This document shows positions 18,409 through 27,377 of a stretch of 64,000 nucleotides of DNA, piece after piece. Position numbers and translations under genes: made by a program. The notes under the pieces are model-generated. The model ran no database searches. It had not been told where the DNA came from and saw only the letters and a list, made by a program, of their open reading frames with translations. Location of the stretch: positions 620,001 through 684,000 of the forward strand of contig NZ_PQGA01000001.1 in assembly GCF_002917095.1 (NCBI RefSeq), in the 5' to 3' direction. Every line of letters begins with the position of its first letter. Positions within the stretch are counted from its first letter, which is position 1. The DNA comes from Paraburkholderia eburnea (GTDB taxonomy: Bacteria > Pseudomonadota > Gammaproteobacteria > Burkholderiales > Burkholderiaceae).

Positions 18409-19205
18409 GCCCAGCCTCCGTCCACGACGATCTCCTGCGCGGTGATCATGCGGCTGTCGTCGGCGGCGAGAAAGAGTGCCATGCGCGCGAGATCTTCGGG
18501 CAGCAGTTCCGCGTCGATACACTGGCCGCGCTTGATATTTTCGCGCCCTTCGTCGGTGAGCCACAGGCGCCGCTGCTTGTCCGTCATCACCCAGCCCGGC
18601 AAGAGCGAATTCACGCGGATGCCGTATTGCCCCAGGTCCTTCGCGAGTCCGCTCGTGAGCCCCTGCACCGCCGACTTGCTCATCACATAGACCGGATAGT
18701 CGCTGTTCTTGAGCCTCCAGCTAATCGACCCGAGATTGATGATCGAGCCGCGTCTGGCGGCCTTCATGTCCTCGGCCACGGCCTGCGCCGCGAACAATTG
18801 ATGGCGCACGTTCACGGCGATGCCCGCGTCGAAGAACTCCGGCGTGACGTCGGCGAGCGTGTGGCGCTTGTCGTTCGCGGCGTTGTTCACCAGCACTTCG
18901 ATGGGGCCGAGCGCCGCCTTCACGTCGGCGATCGCGGCGCGCAAGGCGGCGATATCGGTGAGATCGACGCTCGCGAACAGCGGCTTGTGGCGCGAGTCGC
19001 CCAGCTCATCGGCGAGCGCCACGCCAGCCGTCGTGTCGATGTCGAAGAACGCGACGCGCGCGCCCTGCGCCGCGAAGTGCTCGACGAACGACGCGCCGAT
19101 GCCGGTCGCGCCGCCCGTGATGAGGACGACGCGATCCGTCAGGCTCGGATAGCGCGCGTAGCTTTCGTGCGCGTGATGCTCGCTGGCGTTGGCGGGAGAC
19201 GACAT
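18405..19205 (-). CDS. SDR oxidoreductase, probable L-arabinose/D-galactose 1-dehydrogenase
   Basis: This 266-residue classical short-chain dehydrogenase has the TGGATGIG nucleotide-binding loop, an NNA motif (VLVNNAANDKR), the catalytic serine in NLGSISW, a YVMSK active-site Tyr/Lys pair and a GWVMTDKQ segment typical of sugar 1-dehydrogenases. It probably oxidises an aldose at C1 to its lactone with NAD(P)+. The adjoining lactonase, epimerase and AraFGH importer support the role; the exact sugar is inferred. The ATG at 19205 has AAGGAAG upstream; the ORF could be read 15 codons longer without such support. It follows araH by 31 bases. Confidence 0.82.
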   Translation of the reverse strand: MSSPANASEHHAHESYARYPSLTDRVVLITGGATGIGASFVEHFAAQGARVAFFDIDTTAGVALADELGDSRHKPLFASVDLTDIAALRAAIADVKAALGPIEVLVNNAANDKRHTLADVTPEFFDAGIAVNVRHQLFAAQAVAEDMKAARRGSIINLGSISWRLKNSDYPVYVMSKSAVQGLTSGLAKDLGQYGIRVNSLLPGWVMTDKQRRLWLTDEGRENIKRGQCIDAELLPEDLARMALFLAADDSRMITAQEIVVDGGWA

Positions 19206-19236
19206 GGCAGCTTCCTTGTGGAATGAATCGCGGTTT

Positions 19237-20265
19237 TTAATCGCGTGCACCGCGGTTCTTCAACTGGTCGAGCAGCACCGCCGCGAGCAGGATCGCGCCG
19301 CGCACGAGGTACTGATAGAACGCGTCGATATTGAGCAGGTTCATCACGTTCTCGACCGTGCCCATGATCAGCACGCCGATCACCACGCCCGAGATCGTCG
19401 CGCGCCCGCCCAGCAGCGACACGCCGCCCAGCACGCACGCGGAAATCACGTTCAGCTCGAAGCCTTCCGCCGCATTCGGCTGGCCCGAGGTGATACGCGC
19501 GGCGAGAATCACGCCCGCCAGCGCCGTCACCGCGCCCTGGATCAGGAAGATCCACACGCGAGTGCGCTCGACCTTGATACCGGCCAGGCGCGACGCTTCC
19601 GGATTGCCGCCGATGGCGAGCGTATTGCGCCCGTACACGGTCTGATTGAGCATCACGCCAAACGCGATGAAGCAGAACAGCGTCACCCAGATCGGCAGTT
19701 GCACGCCGAAGAACGCCACGGTGCCCATGGCGATGAACGTATCCGACGACACGCCCACGGCCTGACCATGCGAGACGATGAAGCCCAGACCGCGCACGAT
19801 TTCCATCGTGGCGAGCGTGGTGATCAGCGCGTTGATGCGCAGATACGCGATCACCGCGCCGTTCACGAAGCCGATCGCCGCGCCCGCCGCCACCGCCGCG
19901 ACGATGGCGATGAAGGTGTTGTTGGTCGCGTTGAGCACCATCGCGCAGAGCACGCCCGCGAACGCCACCGTTGATCCGACCGACAGGTCGAAGTCGCGCG
20001 AGGCGAGACAGAACATCATCGTGCAGGCCACCATGCCGATCTGCGAGACCGACAGCGCGAGGCCCAGCATGTTCTCGATCGAGAAGAAGTGATCGACGGT
20101 CAGCGACATCACGATGAACATGACCGCGAAAATCACGATCAGGCTGTATTCGGTGATCTGCTGCCACCACTTCTGCTTGTCGGTGGAACTCGGAATCAGC
20201 GCGTCCGCGACGTTCTTCGCGGCGCTGTTGGCGGACTCGGCCGCCAGGTTTTCTCTTGCTTGCAT
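19237..20265 (-). CDS. araH: L-arabinose-type ABC transporter permease
   Basis: The 342-residue integral membrane protein aligns closely with E. coli AraH through most of its length. Shared stretches include MVACTMMFCLASRDFDLSVGS, INALITTLATMEIVRGL, YGRNTLAIGGNPEASRLAG, ISACVLGGVSLLGG and GTVENVMNLLNI. Eight or more hydrophobic segments form the membrane channel. It pairs with AraG and AraF to import L-arabinose and, in many Burkholderiales, D-galactose. I start at 20265, preceded by GGGGAGGAG; the upstream ATG at 20292 falls at the end of araG. Confidence 0.92.
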   Translation of the reverse strand: MQARENLAAESANSAAKNVADALIPSSTDKQKWWQQITEYSLIVIFAVMFIVMSLTVDHFFSIENMLGLALSVSQIGMVACTMMFCLASRDFDLSVGSTVAFAGVLCAMVLNATNNTFIAIVAAVAAGAAIGFVNGAVIAYLRINALITTLATMEIVRGLGFIVSHGQAVGVSSDTFIAMGTVAFFGVQLPIWVTLFCFIAFGVMLNQTVYGRNTLAIGGNPEASRLAGIKVERTRVWIFLIQGAVTALAGVILAARITSGQPNAAEGFELNVISACVLGGVSLLGGRATISGVVIGVLIMGTVENVMNLLNIDAFYQYLVRGAILLAAVLLDQLKNRGARD

Positions 20266-20288
20266 TTCAGTCACTCCTCCCCGTCCAC

Positions 20289-21800
20289 TCATGCGGCCCT
20301 GGCCTGCGTGCGCTTTGGCAGCGCAAGGTCAAGCACCGTATGTTCGCTCGCCGCGCTGCGCGGCAATTCGCCCGAAATCCGGCCTTCGCGCATCACGACG
20401 ATGCGATCCGACACGCCGAGCACTTCCGGCAACTCCGACGACACCATTACGATCGCGCAGCCGCGTTCGGCAAGCTGGTAGATCACGTTGTAAATCTCGT
20501 GCTTTGCGCCCACATCGATGCCGCGCGTCGGCTCGTCCAGAATCACCACTTTCAGATCCGGTTCGGCGAGCCAGCGCGACAGAATCGCTTTTTGCTGGTT
20601 GCCGCCCGAGAGAAAGCGGATTTTCTGGCGGCGGCTCGGCGTCTTGATCTTCAGCAGCTTGATGAAGCGATCCGCCGTTTCCGCTTCCTTCTTGCGGTCG
20701 AGGAAGATGCCCGCGCGCAGGAAGTGCCGGCGGCAGCTGATGTTGATGTTCTCCGAGACCGTTGCCATCGCAACGATGCCCTGCTCCTTGCGGTCTTCCG
20801 GGCACAGCACGATGCCGTGGCGAATCGCGTCGCTCGCGCTCTTCACGCGAATCGTCTTGCCGTCGAGTTCGATCTCGCCGGCGCGCCGCTTGTGCGTGCC
20901 ATAGATCAGTTGCATCAGCTCGCTGCGGCCCGCGCCCACGAGGCCGAAAAAGCCGACGATCTCGCCCGCCTTCACCTCGAAGCTGGCCGCCTCGCTGAGC
21001 GGGTGTCCTTCGACGCCACGCACCGCGAAACGCACCTTGCCATGCGCGCGCGGCGAATAGTTGTAGATGTCGCTGATCTCGCGGCCCACCATTTCGGCCA
21101 CGAGCGTTTCGCGCTTCACCTCTTCGAGCTTGTCGTGCGACGCGACCTTGCGGCCGTCGCGAAAGATCGTGCACGCGTTGCACAGCTCGTAGATCTCGTC
21201 CATGCGGTGCGAGATGTAGATGAGCGCGCGATTGTCGGCGCGCAGTTCGCGCACGAGCTTGAACAGCACTTCGGTCTCGCGGTGCGAGAGCGAGCTGGTC
21301 GGCTCGTCGAGCGCGATCACGCGCGCGTTGCGCAGCAGCGCCTTGCAGATTTCCACCATCTGGCGCTGAGCGATGGACAGCTTGCGCAGCTTCGCGGCGG
21401 GATCGAGATCCACGCCCATCGCGGTGAGACGTTCGCGCACGAACTTGCGCGCCTCGCCGCGCTTGACCCAGCCGAGCGCATTGGGCAACGCGCCGAGCAA
21501 CAGGTTTTCCGCGACGGTCAGATCCGGCACGTACTGCAGTTCCTGGTGAATCACGGCGACGCCCGCGCCGATCGAAGCCGCCGCATCGGCGAACTTCACT
21601 TCGTTGCCGTCCATCAGGATGCGGCCCGAATCGGGCTGATATTCGCCGCCCAGAATCTTCAGCAGCGTCGATTTGCCCGCGCCGTTCTCGCCCATCAGGC
21701 CATGCACTTCGCCCGCGTTCACGTCGAACGACACGCCGTCGAGCGCACGCACGCCTGGGAACACCTTGCCGATATTGTCAAAACGCAGTGTCGCTGACAC
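20289..21800 (-). CDS. araG: L-arabinose-type ABC transporter ATP-binding protein
   Basis: The 503-residue protein is a tandem-ATPase sugar transporter subunit. The first cassette has Walker [13 protein letters not shown], signature [12 protein letters not shown] and Walker [14 protein letters not shown]. The second has a degenerate Walker A ([12 protein letters not shown]), the signature [11 protein letters not shown] and [15 protein letters not shown]. This paired arrangement is standard for the CUT2 family, including AraG. It follows araF after a 105-bp gap that holds a long hairpin and nearly abuts araH. Confidence 0.93.
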   Translation of the reverse strand: MSATLRFDNIGKVFPGVRALDGVSFDVNAGEVHGLMGENGAGKSTLLKILGGEYQPDSGRILMDGNEVKFADAAASIGAGVAVIHQELQYVPDLTVAENLLLGALPNALGWVKRGEARKFVRERLTAMGVDLDPAAKLRKLSIAQRQMVEICKALLRNARVIALDEPTSSLSHRETEVLFKLVRELRADNRALIYISHRMDEIYELCNACTIFRDGRKVASHDKLEEVKRETLVAEMVGREISDIYNYSPRAHGKVRFAVRGVEGHPLSEAASFEVKAGEIVGFFGLVGAGRSELMQLIYGTHKRRAGEIELDGKTIRVKSASDAIRHGIVLCPEDRKEQGIVAMATVSENINISCRRHFLRAGIFLDRKKEAETADRFIKLLKIKTPSRRQKIRFLSGGNQQKAILSRWLAEPDLKVVILDEPTRGIDVGAKHEIYNVIYQLAERGCAIVMVSSELPEVLGVSDRIVVMREGRISGELPRSAASEHTVLDLALPKRTQARAA

Positions 21801-21822
21801 TTCGGTTTCCTCTCATTCGATG

Positions 21823-21873
21823 CGCTGCGGGCACGGTCTGCAAAACCCTCGGTCTTGCGACCGCCCCGCAGCG
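21823..21873 (-). promoter_or_regulatory. Intercistronic hairpin between araF and araG
   Basis: CGCTGCGGG (21823-21831) pairs with CCCGCAGCG (21865-21873), and inner CGGTC (21834-21838) with GACCG (21859-21863). There is no following T run. Such structures after binding-protein genes usually protect the upstream mRNA from decay, so binding protein exceeds membrane components. Confidence 0.65.
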
Positions 21874-21905
21874 GGAAACACCTGAAAACAACCGCTATCG
21901 CGCGC

Positions 21906-22907
21906 TTACTTCGAAGCGAGGCCCATCTGCTGACGCACGCTTTCCACGTTGTCGCGCGTGGCCAGCATGCCCGTCGTCAGCGTGAGCTTCGGCGGTTCCT
22001 TGCCTTGCGTGATCCATGCGTACATCAGGTCCGACGTTTCTTCGCCGTGACGCTTCGGGCTGATGATGACGGTGCCGTAGAAGCCCGTCGGCTGCGGCTT
22101 CTTGAACTCGTTGAGCGCCGAATCCGAGCCGCCGATGCCGATGCCGATCATGTTGTCGGCCTTGAAGCCGCGGCCTTCCGCTGCGCGCACGGCGCCGAGC
22201 ACGGCTTCGTCGTTCAGGCCATAGGCGACCCAGTGCTTGTACTGCGGGTTCTTGGTGAGCGCGATGTTGGCGGCGTTGAAGGCGTTTTCCGTATCGGTCT
22301 TCGCCTGCGGCGCCATCACGATGTTCGCCTTCGGGAAGCCCGCGGCCACCAGCGCGTCGGTCGCGCCCGACGTGCGGTCATGCGCGGTCGGCAGCTGTTC
22401 GTAGGTCACGTCGATCGCGCCGACGTCCTTCATGTCCCAGCCGCGCTTCTTGATTTCGGCGGCGATGCCGTCACCCACCTGCTTGCCGATGTTGTACGCC
22501 GAGATGCCCATGTGCGGCACCGCTTCGATCGGCTTGCCCGCGCCGTCCACGAGGCGGTCGTCCACCGTCATCATCTTGAGGTTGTCGGCCTTGGCCTTGG
22601 CGACGATGCCCGGCCCGAGCTTGACGTCAGGCGTGCAGATGATGAAACCCTGGGCCTTTTGCGCGGCCAGGTTGTCGATCGCGCTCATCACCTTCTCGCC
22701 CGAAGGCGCACCGATCTTCACCAGCGTGAAGCCCTTTTCCTTCGCGGCGGCTTCGGCGAACTTCCATTCGTCCTGGAACCACGGTTCTTCGGGCTGCTTG
22801 ACGAGAAAGCCGATCTTCACCGGATCGGCGGCTTGCGCGACGGGCGCATGAGCGAGCACAGCGGTGGTCGCCGCAGCGATCAGCGTGAGGAAAATCCTGC
22901 GTTGCAT
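21906..22907 (-). CDS. araF: L-arabinose-binding periplasmic protein
   Basis: The 333-residue protein has a clear signal peptide (MQRRIFLTLIAAATTAVLAHAPVAQA) and follows E. coli AraF closely. The mature start VKIGFLVKQPEEPWFQDEWKFAEAAAKEKGF, then GFIICTPDVKLG, MTVDDRLVD and FKADNMIGIGIGGSDSALNEFKK are all recognisable. AraF captures L-arabinose, and D-galactose with somewhat lower affinity, in the periplasm. The genes here (DgoK, DgoA) deal with D-galactose-derived acids, so both sugars are likely substrates. Confidence 0.92.
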   Translation of the reverse strand: MQRRIFLTLIAAATTAVLAHAPVAQAADPVKIGFLVKQPEEPWFQDEWKFAEAAAKEKGFTLVKIGAPSGEKVMSAIDNLAAQKAQGFIICTPDVKLGPGIVAKAKADNLKMMTVDDRLVDGAGKPIEAVPHMGISAYNIGKQVGDGIAAEIKKRGWDMKDVGAIDVTYEQLPTAHDRTSGATDALVAAGFPKANIVMAPQAKTDTENAFNAANIALTKNPQYKHWVAYGLNDEAVLGAVRAAEGRGFKADNMIGIGIGGSDSALNEFKKPQPTGFYGTVIISPKRHGEETSDLMYAWITQGKEPPKLTLTTGMLATRDNVESVRQQMGLASK

Positions 22908-23081
22908 GGTGTCAGTCTCCTGTCTTCTTCAGTCACGGGAAGGGTAACGGCCGCTTGTTCTGCCTTCGCCCGCGCGCGGCCAGCGCCGCGGCGAAAGTGA
23001 TGCGTTGTCTTGCTACCTTGCATTGCCTTCGTGCTGCTTTTTTATTACTGCTTTTTTACTGCGCTCTACTTCGTTACGGCC

Positions 23082-23861
23082 TTATTCGTGATGCAGCGCC
23101 GTGCGCCCGCCGTCGATCGTGATGCAACTGGCGTTGATGAACGGCGCTTCGTCCGACGCGAGGAACACCGCCGTCATCGCCACTTCCTCGGGCTTGCCGA
23201 TGCGCTTCATCGGCGGCAATTCGAGCGTCGCGCGGCGCGCCGCTTCAGGGTCGGGCTGCGCGTTCCACCAGTCGTGCGTGAGCTGCGTTTCGATGTAGCC
23301 CGGCGCGATCGCATTCACGCGCACGTTCTTCGGCGCGTATTCGATGCCGAGCGCGCGCGTGAGGCCGATCACGCCATGCTTGGCGACCGGGTACGGAAAG
23401 CAGCCCGGAATGATCTGGAACGCGTGCGTCGAGGCGATGTTGACGATGCTGCCCGCGCGGCGCTCGATCATGCCCGGCAGCACGGCGCGGCAGCCGTTCC
23501 ACACGCCGTCCAGATCGACGGCGAAACAGCGCCGCCAGTCGTCGTCGGTCATCGTGAGCGGATCGGCGAACACGTTGATGCCGGCATTGTTCACAAGCAC
23601 GTCGACCGGCCCGAACGCTTTTTGTGCTTCGCTCACGGCCGCCTGCACCGAGGCCGACTGCGTAACGTCGGTCTGCACGGCGAGCACTTTGGCGTTGCCG
23701 ATAGCACCGGCGATCTCGCGCGCCGTGGCCTGCGCCGTGGCGATGTCGAGTTCGGCGAGCACGACCGCCGCGCCCTCGGCGGCGAACGCGCGCGCGATCG
23801 CAGCGCCTATGCCGCGTCCCGCGCCGGTCACGAGTGCGACCTTGTCCGTCAGGCGGTTCAC
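23082..23861 (-). CDS. SDR oxidoreductase, probable second sugar 1-dehydrogenase
   Basis: At 259 residues this is a classical SDR with TGAGRGIG, NNAG, catalytic serine (NIASTHAF), the YPVAK active-site motif and VNAIAPGYIETQLTHDWWNAQPDPE. The last part, with a tryptophan-rich loop, resembles Burkholderia L-arabinose/D-galactose/L-fucose 1-dehydrogenases. Its start overlaps the dgoA stop by four bases (ATGA), so it is coupled to the aldolase. Two SDRs in one cluster may divide arabinose and galactose, or lactone- and acid-level oxidation. The 174-bp gap to araF holds a short T-rich repeat (about 23,034-23,063). Confidence 0.82.
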   Translation of the reverse strand: MNRLTDKVALVTGAGRGIGAAIARAFAAEGAAVVLAELDIATAQATAREIAGAIGNAKVLAVQTDVTQSASVQAAVSEAQKAFGPVDVLVNNAGINVFADPLTMTDDDWRRCFAVDLDGVWNGCRAVLPGMIERRAGSIVNIASTHAFQIIPGCFPYPVAKHGVIGLTRALGIEYAPKNVRVNAIAPGYIETQLTHDWWNAQPDPEAARRATLELPPMKRIGKPEEVAMTAVFLASDEAPFINASCITIDGGRTALHHE

Positions 23862-24544
23862 GCTTTCACTCCCTGCGCACGCACCGTCTCATGCCAGCCC
23901 GCGATAAACGCGAGCGCATTGGCGCGCGTCGCGGCGACATCCTGGCCAGGCTTGTACAGCGCCGATCCCAGACCGAAGCCGCTCGCGCCCGCCGCCAGTT
24001 GCGGCCCCATGTTGTCGGGCTTCACGCCGCCCACCGGCAAGAGCGGCACGACCGAAGGAATCACGGCGCGCCAGGCCTTCGTCACTTCAGGGCCAAGCTG
24101 CTCGGCGGGGAACATCTTCAGGCCGTCCGCGCCGTGCTTGAGCGCAGCGAACGCTTCGGTCGGCGTGGCGACGCCGGGCACGCAGGCGAGGCCTTGCAGC
24201 TTCGCGGCGAGGATCACTTCGGTATCCGCGTGCGGCATCACGATCAGTTCGCCGCCCGCGGCCTTCACGTCGCGCACGCGCTGGGGCGTGAGCACGGTGC
24301 CCGCGCCGATCAAGGCGTCGGCGGGCAGCGTCGCGCGCAGCGCCGCAATGCTCTCCAGCGGCGACGGCGAATTGAGCGGCACCTCGATGAGCCGGAAGCC
24401 CGCCTCGTAGATCGCCCGGCCATGCTCGGCGGCTTCGGCGGGCTTGATGCCGCGCACGATCGCGACCATCCGGCACGCGGCGAACGCGGCCACGAAGCCA
24501 GCGTGAGGCGTGTACGGAGCGGGCAGGTTCAGTTCGGGTTGCAT
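23858..24544 (-). CDS. dgoA: 2-dehydro-3-deoxy-6-phosphogalactonate aldolase
   Basis: The 228-residue enzyme is a class I KDPG/KDPGal aldolase that cleaves the phosphorylated keto-acid to pyruvate and glyceraldehyde 3-phosphate. Visible motifs are MVAIVRGIKPAEA, FRLIEVPLNSPSP (catalytic glutamate), IGAGTVLTP, ACVPGVATPTEA and GLKMFPAEQLGP, where the lysine forms the Schiff base. It ends with LPVGGVKPDNM. EVPLNSPSPLESI favours the galactonate over the gluconate branch. It lies 37 bases below dgoK. Confidence 0.92.
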   Translation of the reverse strand: MQPELNLPAPYTPHAGFVAAFAACRMVAIVRGIKPAEAAEHGRAIYEAGFRLIEVPLNSPSPLESIAALRATLPADALIGAGTVLTPQRVRDVKAAGGELIVMPHADTEVILAAKLQGLACVPGVATPTEAFAALKHGADGLKMFPAEQLGPEVTKAWRAVIPSVVPLLPVGGVKPDNMGPQLAAGASGFGLGSALYKPGQDVAATRANALAFIAGWHETVRAQGVKA

Positions 24545-24581
24545 GTGCGTGTCCTGTGGTTTGCGTGTGTTCAAGGCGTGC

Positions 24582-25583
24582 TCAAACCGCCGCGCCGACG
24601 AGGCCCGCGCGCACCGCGATGCGCCAGAGGCCGCGCTCGGTCGCCTCGCGCACGATCTGCGCGGCGGTGCAGCCGAACTGGGCCAGCGCGAGCCGATAGC
24701 GCTCGCACAAGGCATCGGCGCCAATCAGTTGGGGCGCGCAGGCTGCGAGCGCGACGTCGCGGCGTGCCAGCACGGCTTCGAGTCCGGCCAGCTCATGGCC
24801 GATCACGAGACCCGAGAGATAGTCGGGCTGTTCGTCGGCGGCCAGTTGATCGGTGAGGCCCAGCGTGCGCGTGCTGAACGCGGTCGCGAGCAATCCCGCG
24901 CTGCCATGTTCGCGCGCCACCATCACGCCGCGCAGGAACGCGGCCGTGTCCGGCGCGGCCGGATGCTTCATCGTGCGGCCGAGGATCGTGTGCGCCTTGA
25001 GCGCCGCGTAGACCTCGCCCGTCATGAAGGTATAGAAGCGTGCGATGCGCGCGCCTTCCACCACGACCCATTTGGCGTGCGTGCCGGGCAGGCCGATCAG
25101 GGCGGTTTCCCGTTCCTCCTGAGCACCCAGCGCGCCAAAAATCTGCGTTTCCTCGCCGCGCATCACGTTCGGCAGCGCGCCCGGCTCCAGCACGCCCGGC
25201 ACCACGGCGATGTTCGCGCCGCTCGCCGCGCGCACCTTGACGATGCCGGCCACGAGCGCGTCTTCGCCCGCGGGCGTTTCCACATATGGCGCCTGCACCC
25301 AGCCCTGCGCGCTGCCGACCATCCCGGCAGCCAGCACCGGCAGCGACGGCGCAGCGGCGAGCCACATGCCGCACGCTTCCTCGAAGGCCGCGTCGAAGCC
25401 GCCCTCTTCGGCGGGCACCGGCAGATTCATGATCCCTGCCGTCGAGACACGCGTGTCGAGCACCTTGCCCGCCGCATCGAAGAGATACGCGCGCAGCGAC
25501 GTCGTGCCCCAATCGAGCGCGATCAGCGCCGCATCACCCTGTTTGCCGTGTTCCATGTGCTGTTCTGTCGTGCGGCCGGTCAT
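24582..25583 (-). CDS. dgoK: 2-dehydro-3-deoxygalactonokinase
   Basis: DgoK phosphorylates 2-keto-3-deoxygalactonate at C6 before aldol cleavage. The 333-residue protein begins its domain with ALIALDWGTTSLRAYLFD, the phosphate-binding loop of the family. Further marks are GMVGSAQGWVQAPYV, RGEETQIFGAL, LPGTHAKWV and GLVIGHELAGLEA. The ATG at 25583 overlaps the iclR stop as ATGA and has AGGA upstream; an ATG at 25556 is a weaker alternative. It is the second gene of the iclR-led run. Confidence 0.92.
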   Translation of the reverse strand: MTGRTTEQHMEHGKQGDAALIALDWGTTSLRAYLFDAAGKVLDTRVSTAGIMNLPVPAEEGGFDAAFEEACGMWLAAAPSLPVLAAGMVGSAQGWVQAPYVETPAGEDALVAGIVKVRAASGANIAVVPGVLEPGALPNVMRGEETQIFGALGAQEERETALIGLPGTHAKWVVVEGARIARFYTFMTGEVYAALKAHTILGRTMKHPAAPDTAAFLRGVMVAREHGSAGLLATAFSTRTLGLTDQLAADEQPDYLSGLVIGHELAGLEAVLARRDVALAACAPQLIGADALCERYRLALAQFGCTAAQIVREATERGLWRIAVRAGLVGAAV

Positions 25584-26539
25584 CGGCGAATCCTGCGCGT
25601 GGCGGGCTGCGGCGCCCGCCAGCCGAGTTCCTGCGAGATCGCGCGCGCCTCGCGCTGCACGACCGGAATCAATTCGTCCATACGTTCGAGCGGCATATAG
25701 GGAATCGTGCTCGCCACCGACAGCGCCGCGACGATCGCGCCGGACGCATCGCGCACCGGCGCCGCCACGCAGCGGATCGAAATTTCGTTTTCCTCAAGAT
25801 CGAACGTATAGCCGCCCGCCGAATAGGTGGCCATGCGCTTGAGGAAGGTGTCGGGGTCGAGGCTGTGATCGGGACGGAAGCTCACGCCCGCGAGCGTGCG
25901 CCGCGACGCTTCGAACAGATCGCGCCAGGACTGCGGCGCGAGGTCGAGCATCATCGCCTTGCCGATGCCGGTCGACGCGAGCGGCATGCGATGCCCCACG
26001 CGCGAGCGCATCTCCAGGCCGCGCTGGCCGGGAATCTTGTCGATGTAAAGCACGTCGTCGCCGTCGCGCACGCCGAGGTGGATCGTGTCGAGCGTGGCAT
26101 TCGCGAGCGCTTCGAGATGCGTGCGCGCGACCGCCGTGAGCGGCATCTGTTCGAGCGCGATGGTGCCGAGTTCGATCAGCTTCGGGCCAAGCAGGTAGCC
26201 GCCCTGCACCTGCCGCAGATAGCGCGCCTGCACGAGGCTCGACACGAGCCGGTGCGTGGTGCTGCGCGTGGTGCCGAGCACGGCGCCGAACGAGCGCAGA
26301 TCGCGCACGCCCGCGGCGGCGGCTTCGAGGATGGCGAGGCCGCGCAAGAGCGTCTGCGTGCCGGCCTGCGACGAGCCGTCGAGCAGCGTGCCGGGCAAAC
26401 CGACGATTTCGTCGCCGGCGGCGTGGGCCTTGGGTTGCGCCTTGATTTGCGCCTGCGCAGTTTGGGGCAGGTCGACGACTTTTGCGGCGTCGACGCCGTC
26501 AAGGCGTTCGGCGAGATTCGGGGACATCGCTTTGTTCAT
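25580..26539 (-). CDS. IclR-family regulator of the sugar cluster
   Basis: The ~319-residue protein has an IclR winged helix (residues ~60-125, TLLRGLAILEAAAAG through TRSTTHRLVSSLVQARYLRQ) and a C-terminal effector domain. The latter includes LYIDKIPGQRGLEMRSRVGHRMPLASTGIGKAMM and IRCVAAPVRDASGAIVAALSVAS. A ~55-residue tail precedes the winged helix. The start is uncertain (26539 or 26527; no strong ribosome site). It is the first gene of the minus-strand cluster and overlaps dgoK, so it probably controls itself and the operon, most likely with a keto-deoxy sugar acid as effector. Confidence 0.88.
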   Translation of the reverse strand: MNKAMSPNLAERLDGVDAAKVVDLPQTAQAQIKAQPKAHAAGDEIVGLPGTLLDGSSQAGTQTLLRGLAILEAAAAGVRDLRSFGAVLGTTRSTTHRLVSSLVQARYLRQVQGGYLLGPKLIELGTIALEQMPLTAVARTHLEALANATLDTIHLGVRDGDDVLYIDKIPGQRGLEMRSRVGHRMPLASTGIGKAMMLDLAPQSWRDLFEASRRTLAGVSFRPDHSLDPDTFLKRMATYSAGGYTFDLEENEISIRCVAAPVRDASGAIVAALSVASTIPYMPLERMDELIPVVQREARAISQELGWRAPQPATRRIRR

Positions 26540-26832
26540 GGCGAGGTCGATCTGGAAGAAGACGGGAGATGAACGCGCGGCGTCAGACGACGGCGCGCGG
26601 GCCATGGTTCGGGGTGCGGCGGCGCGCATTCGCGCGGGACGGCGGACGGCACGAGGCCGCGCACTTCGCGGGCTGGAACATGGCAAACGTCTCCGGTTTT
26701 CCCGCTGGAGCGCATTCAGGGCGCGACTGCGGGTTTTTCTTTAGGTTTGGCCGACGTTGACGGGCGTTGTTCTGGACTGCGATGCACGTCATCTCCGATG
26801 GATCGGATTGTAGGGCGGTTTTTCCGGGATAT

Positions 26833-26872
26833 CCAATATGTGATTGGGTCGCTCATATATTGGGAATATTGG
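26833..26872. promoter_or_regulatory. Candidate IclR-type operator
   Basis: CCAATATGTG at 26833-26842 and CATATATTGG at 26854-26863 form a near-perfect inverted repeat (9 of 10 positions). A third half-site, ATATTGG, lies at 26866-26872. They occupy an AT-rich stretch about 290 bases upstream of the iclR start and about 140 bases before the toxin gene, the only obvious symmetrical element in that intergenic region. Confidence 0.5.
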
Positions 26873-27007
26873 CCTTGTCCGAATGGATAGCGCTGCGGCA
26901 GGTTTGATGGAATCGAGGGCGCGATCGCCCGTCCTTGCAGAGAGTTGAGCCATGTCATCCCCGCTAGACGCGGGGTCCGCTCAAATCTCTGGAGGGCATA
27001 TAAAATT

Positions 27008-27359
27008 TTGTATAACCTCGATCGACTGAAGCCATTGATGTTCTGCACCGGCGCGCTGGCCGACCTCAAGGCGTTCCCTGAAACAGCGCGGCGCGAAGCC
27101 GGTCGTCAGTTGCGCCGCGTGCAGCACGGCCTGGAGCCGCACGACTGGAAACCGATGAACCCGGTCGCGCCCGGTGCGCGGGAAATCCGTATCCGCGATG
27201 AACGCGGTGCGTTCCGCGTGCTCTACGTCGCCAATATCCGCGATGTCGCCCGTGGTGCTGCACTGCTTCAGGAAGAAGACAGAAAAGACGGCATTCGCTG
27301 ACCTTTCCCTGGCCAGGCAGCGTTATCGCGCCGCCCTCAGGGATAACGACCACACATAA
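27008..27359 (+). pseudogene. HigB/RelE-type (phage Gp49-like) toxin, frameshifted
   Basis: The first frame gives LKPLMFCTGALADLKAFPETARREAGRQLRRVQHGLEPHDWKPM, GAREIRIRDERGAFRVLYVANI, clearly the Gp49/HigB-like toxin of higBA loci. The family then expects a VVLHCF-x-KKTEKT stretch and ARQRYRA. Those residues are present, but in another frame starting at 27252. Removing one C from the CCC run at 27249-27251 joins them, ending at the TAA at 27357. As read, frame one stops at 27301 and lacks the catalytic C-terminus. TTG at 27008 with GGAGGG upstream is a likely start; ATG at 27038 is another. It may be a dead toxin, a +1 programmed shift or a sequencing error. Confidence 0.8.
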
Positions 27360-27377
27360 CAAACCGGAGCCATAGCG

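Noticed and set aside
26716-27069. 117-residue minus-strand ORF in the iclR to toxin gap
   Set aside because: It overlaps the operator-like region and toxin start and has no domain or ribosome site.
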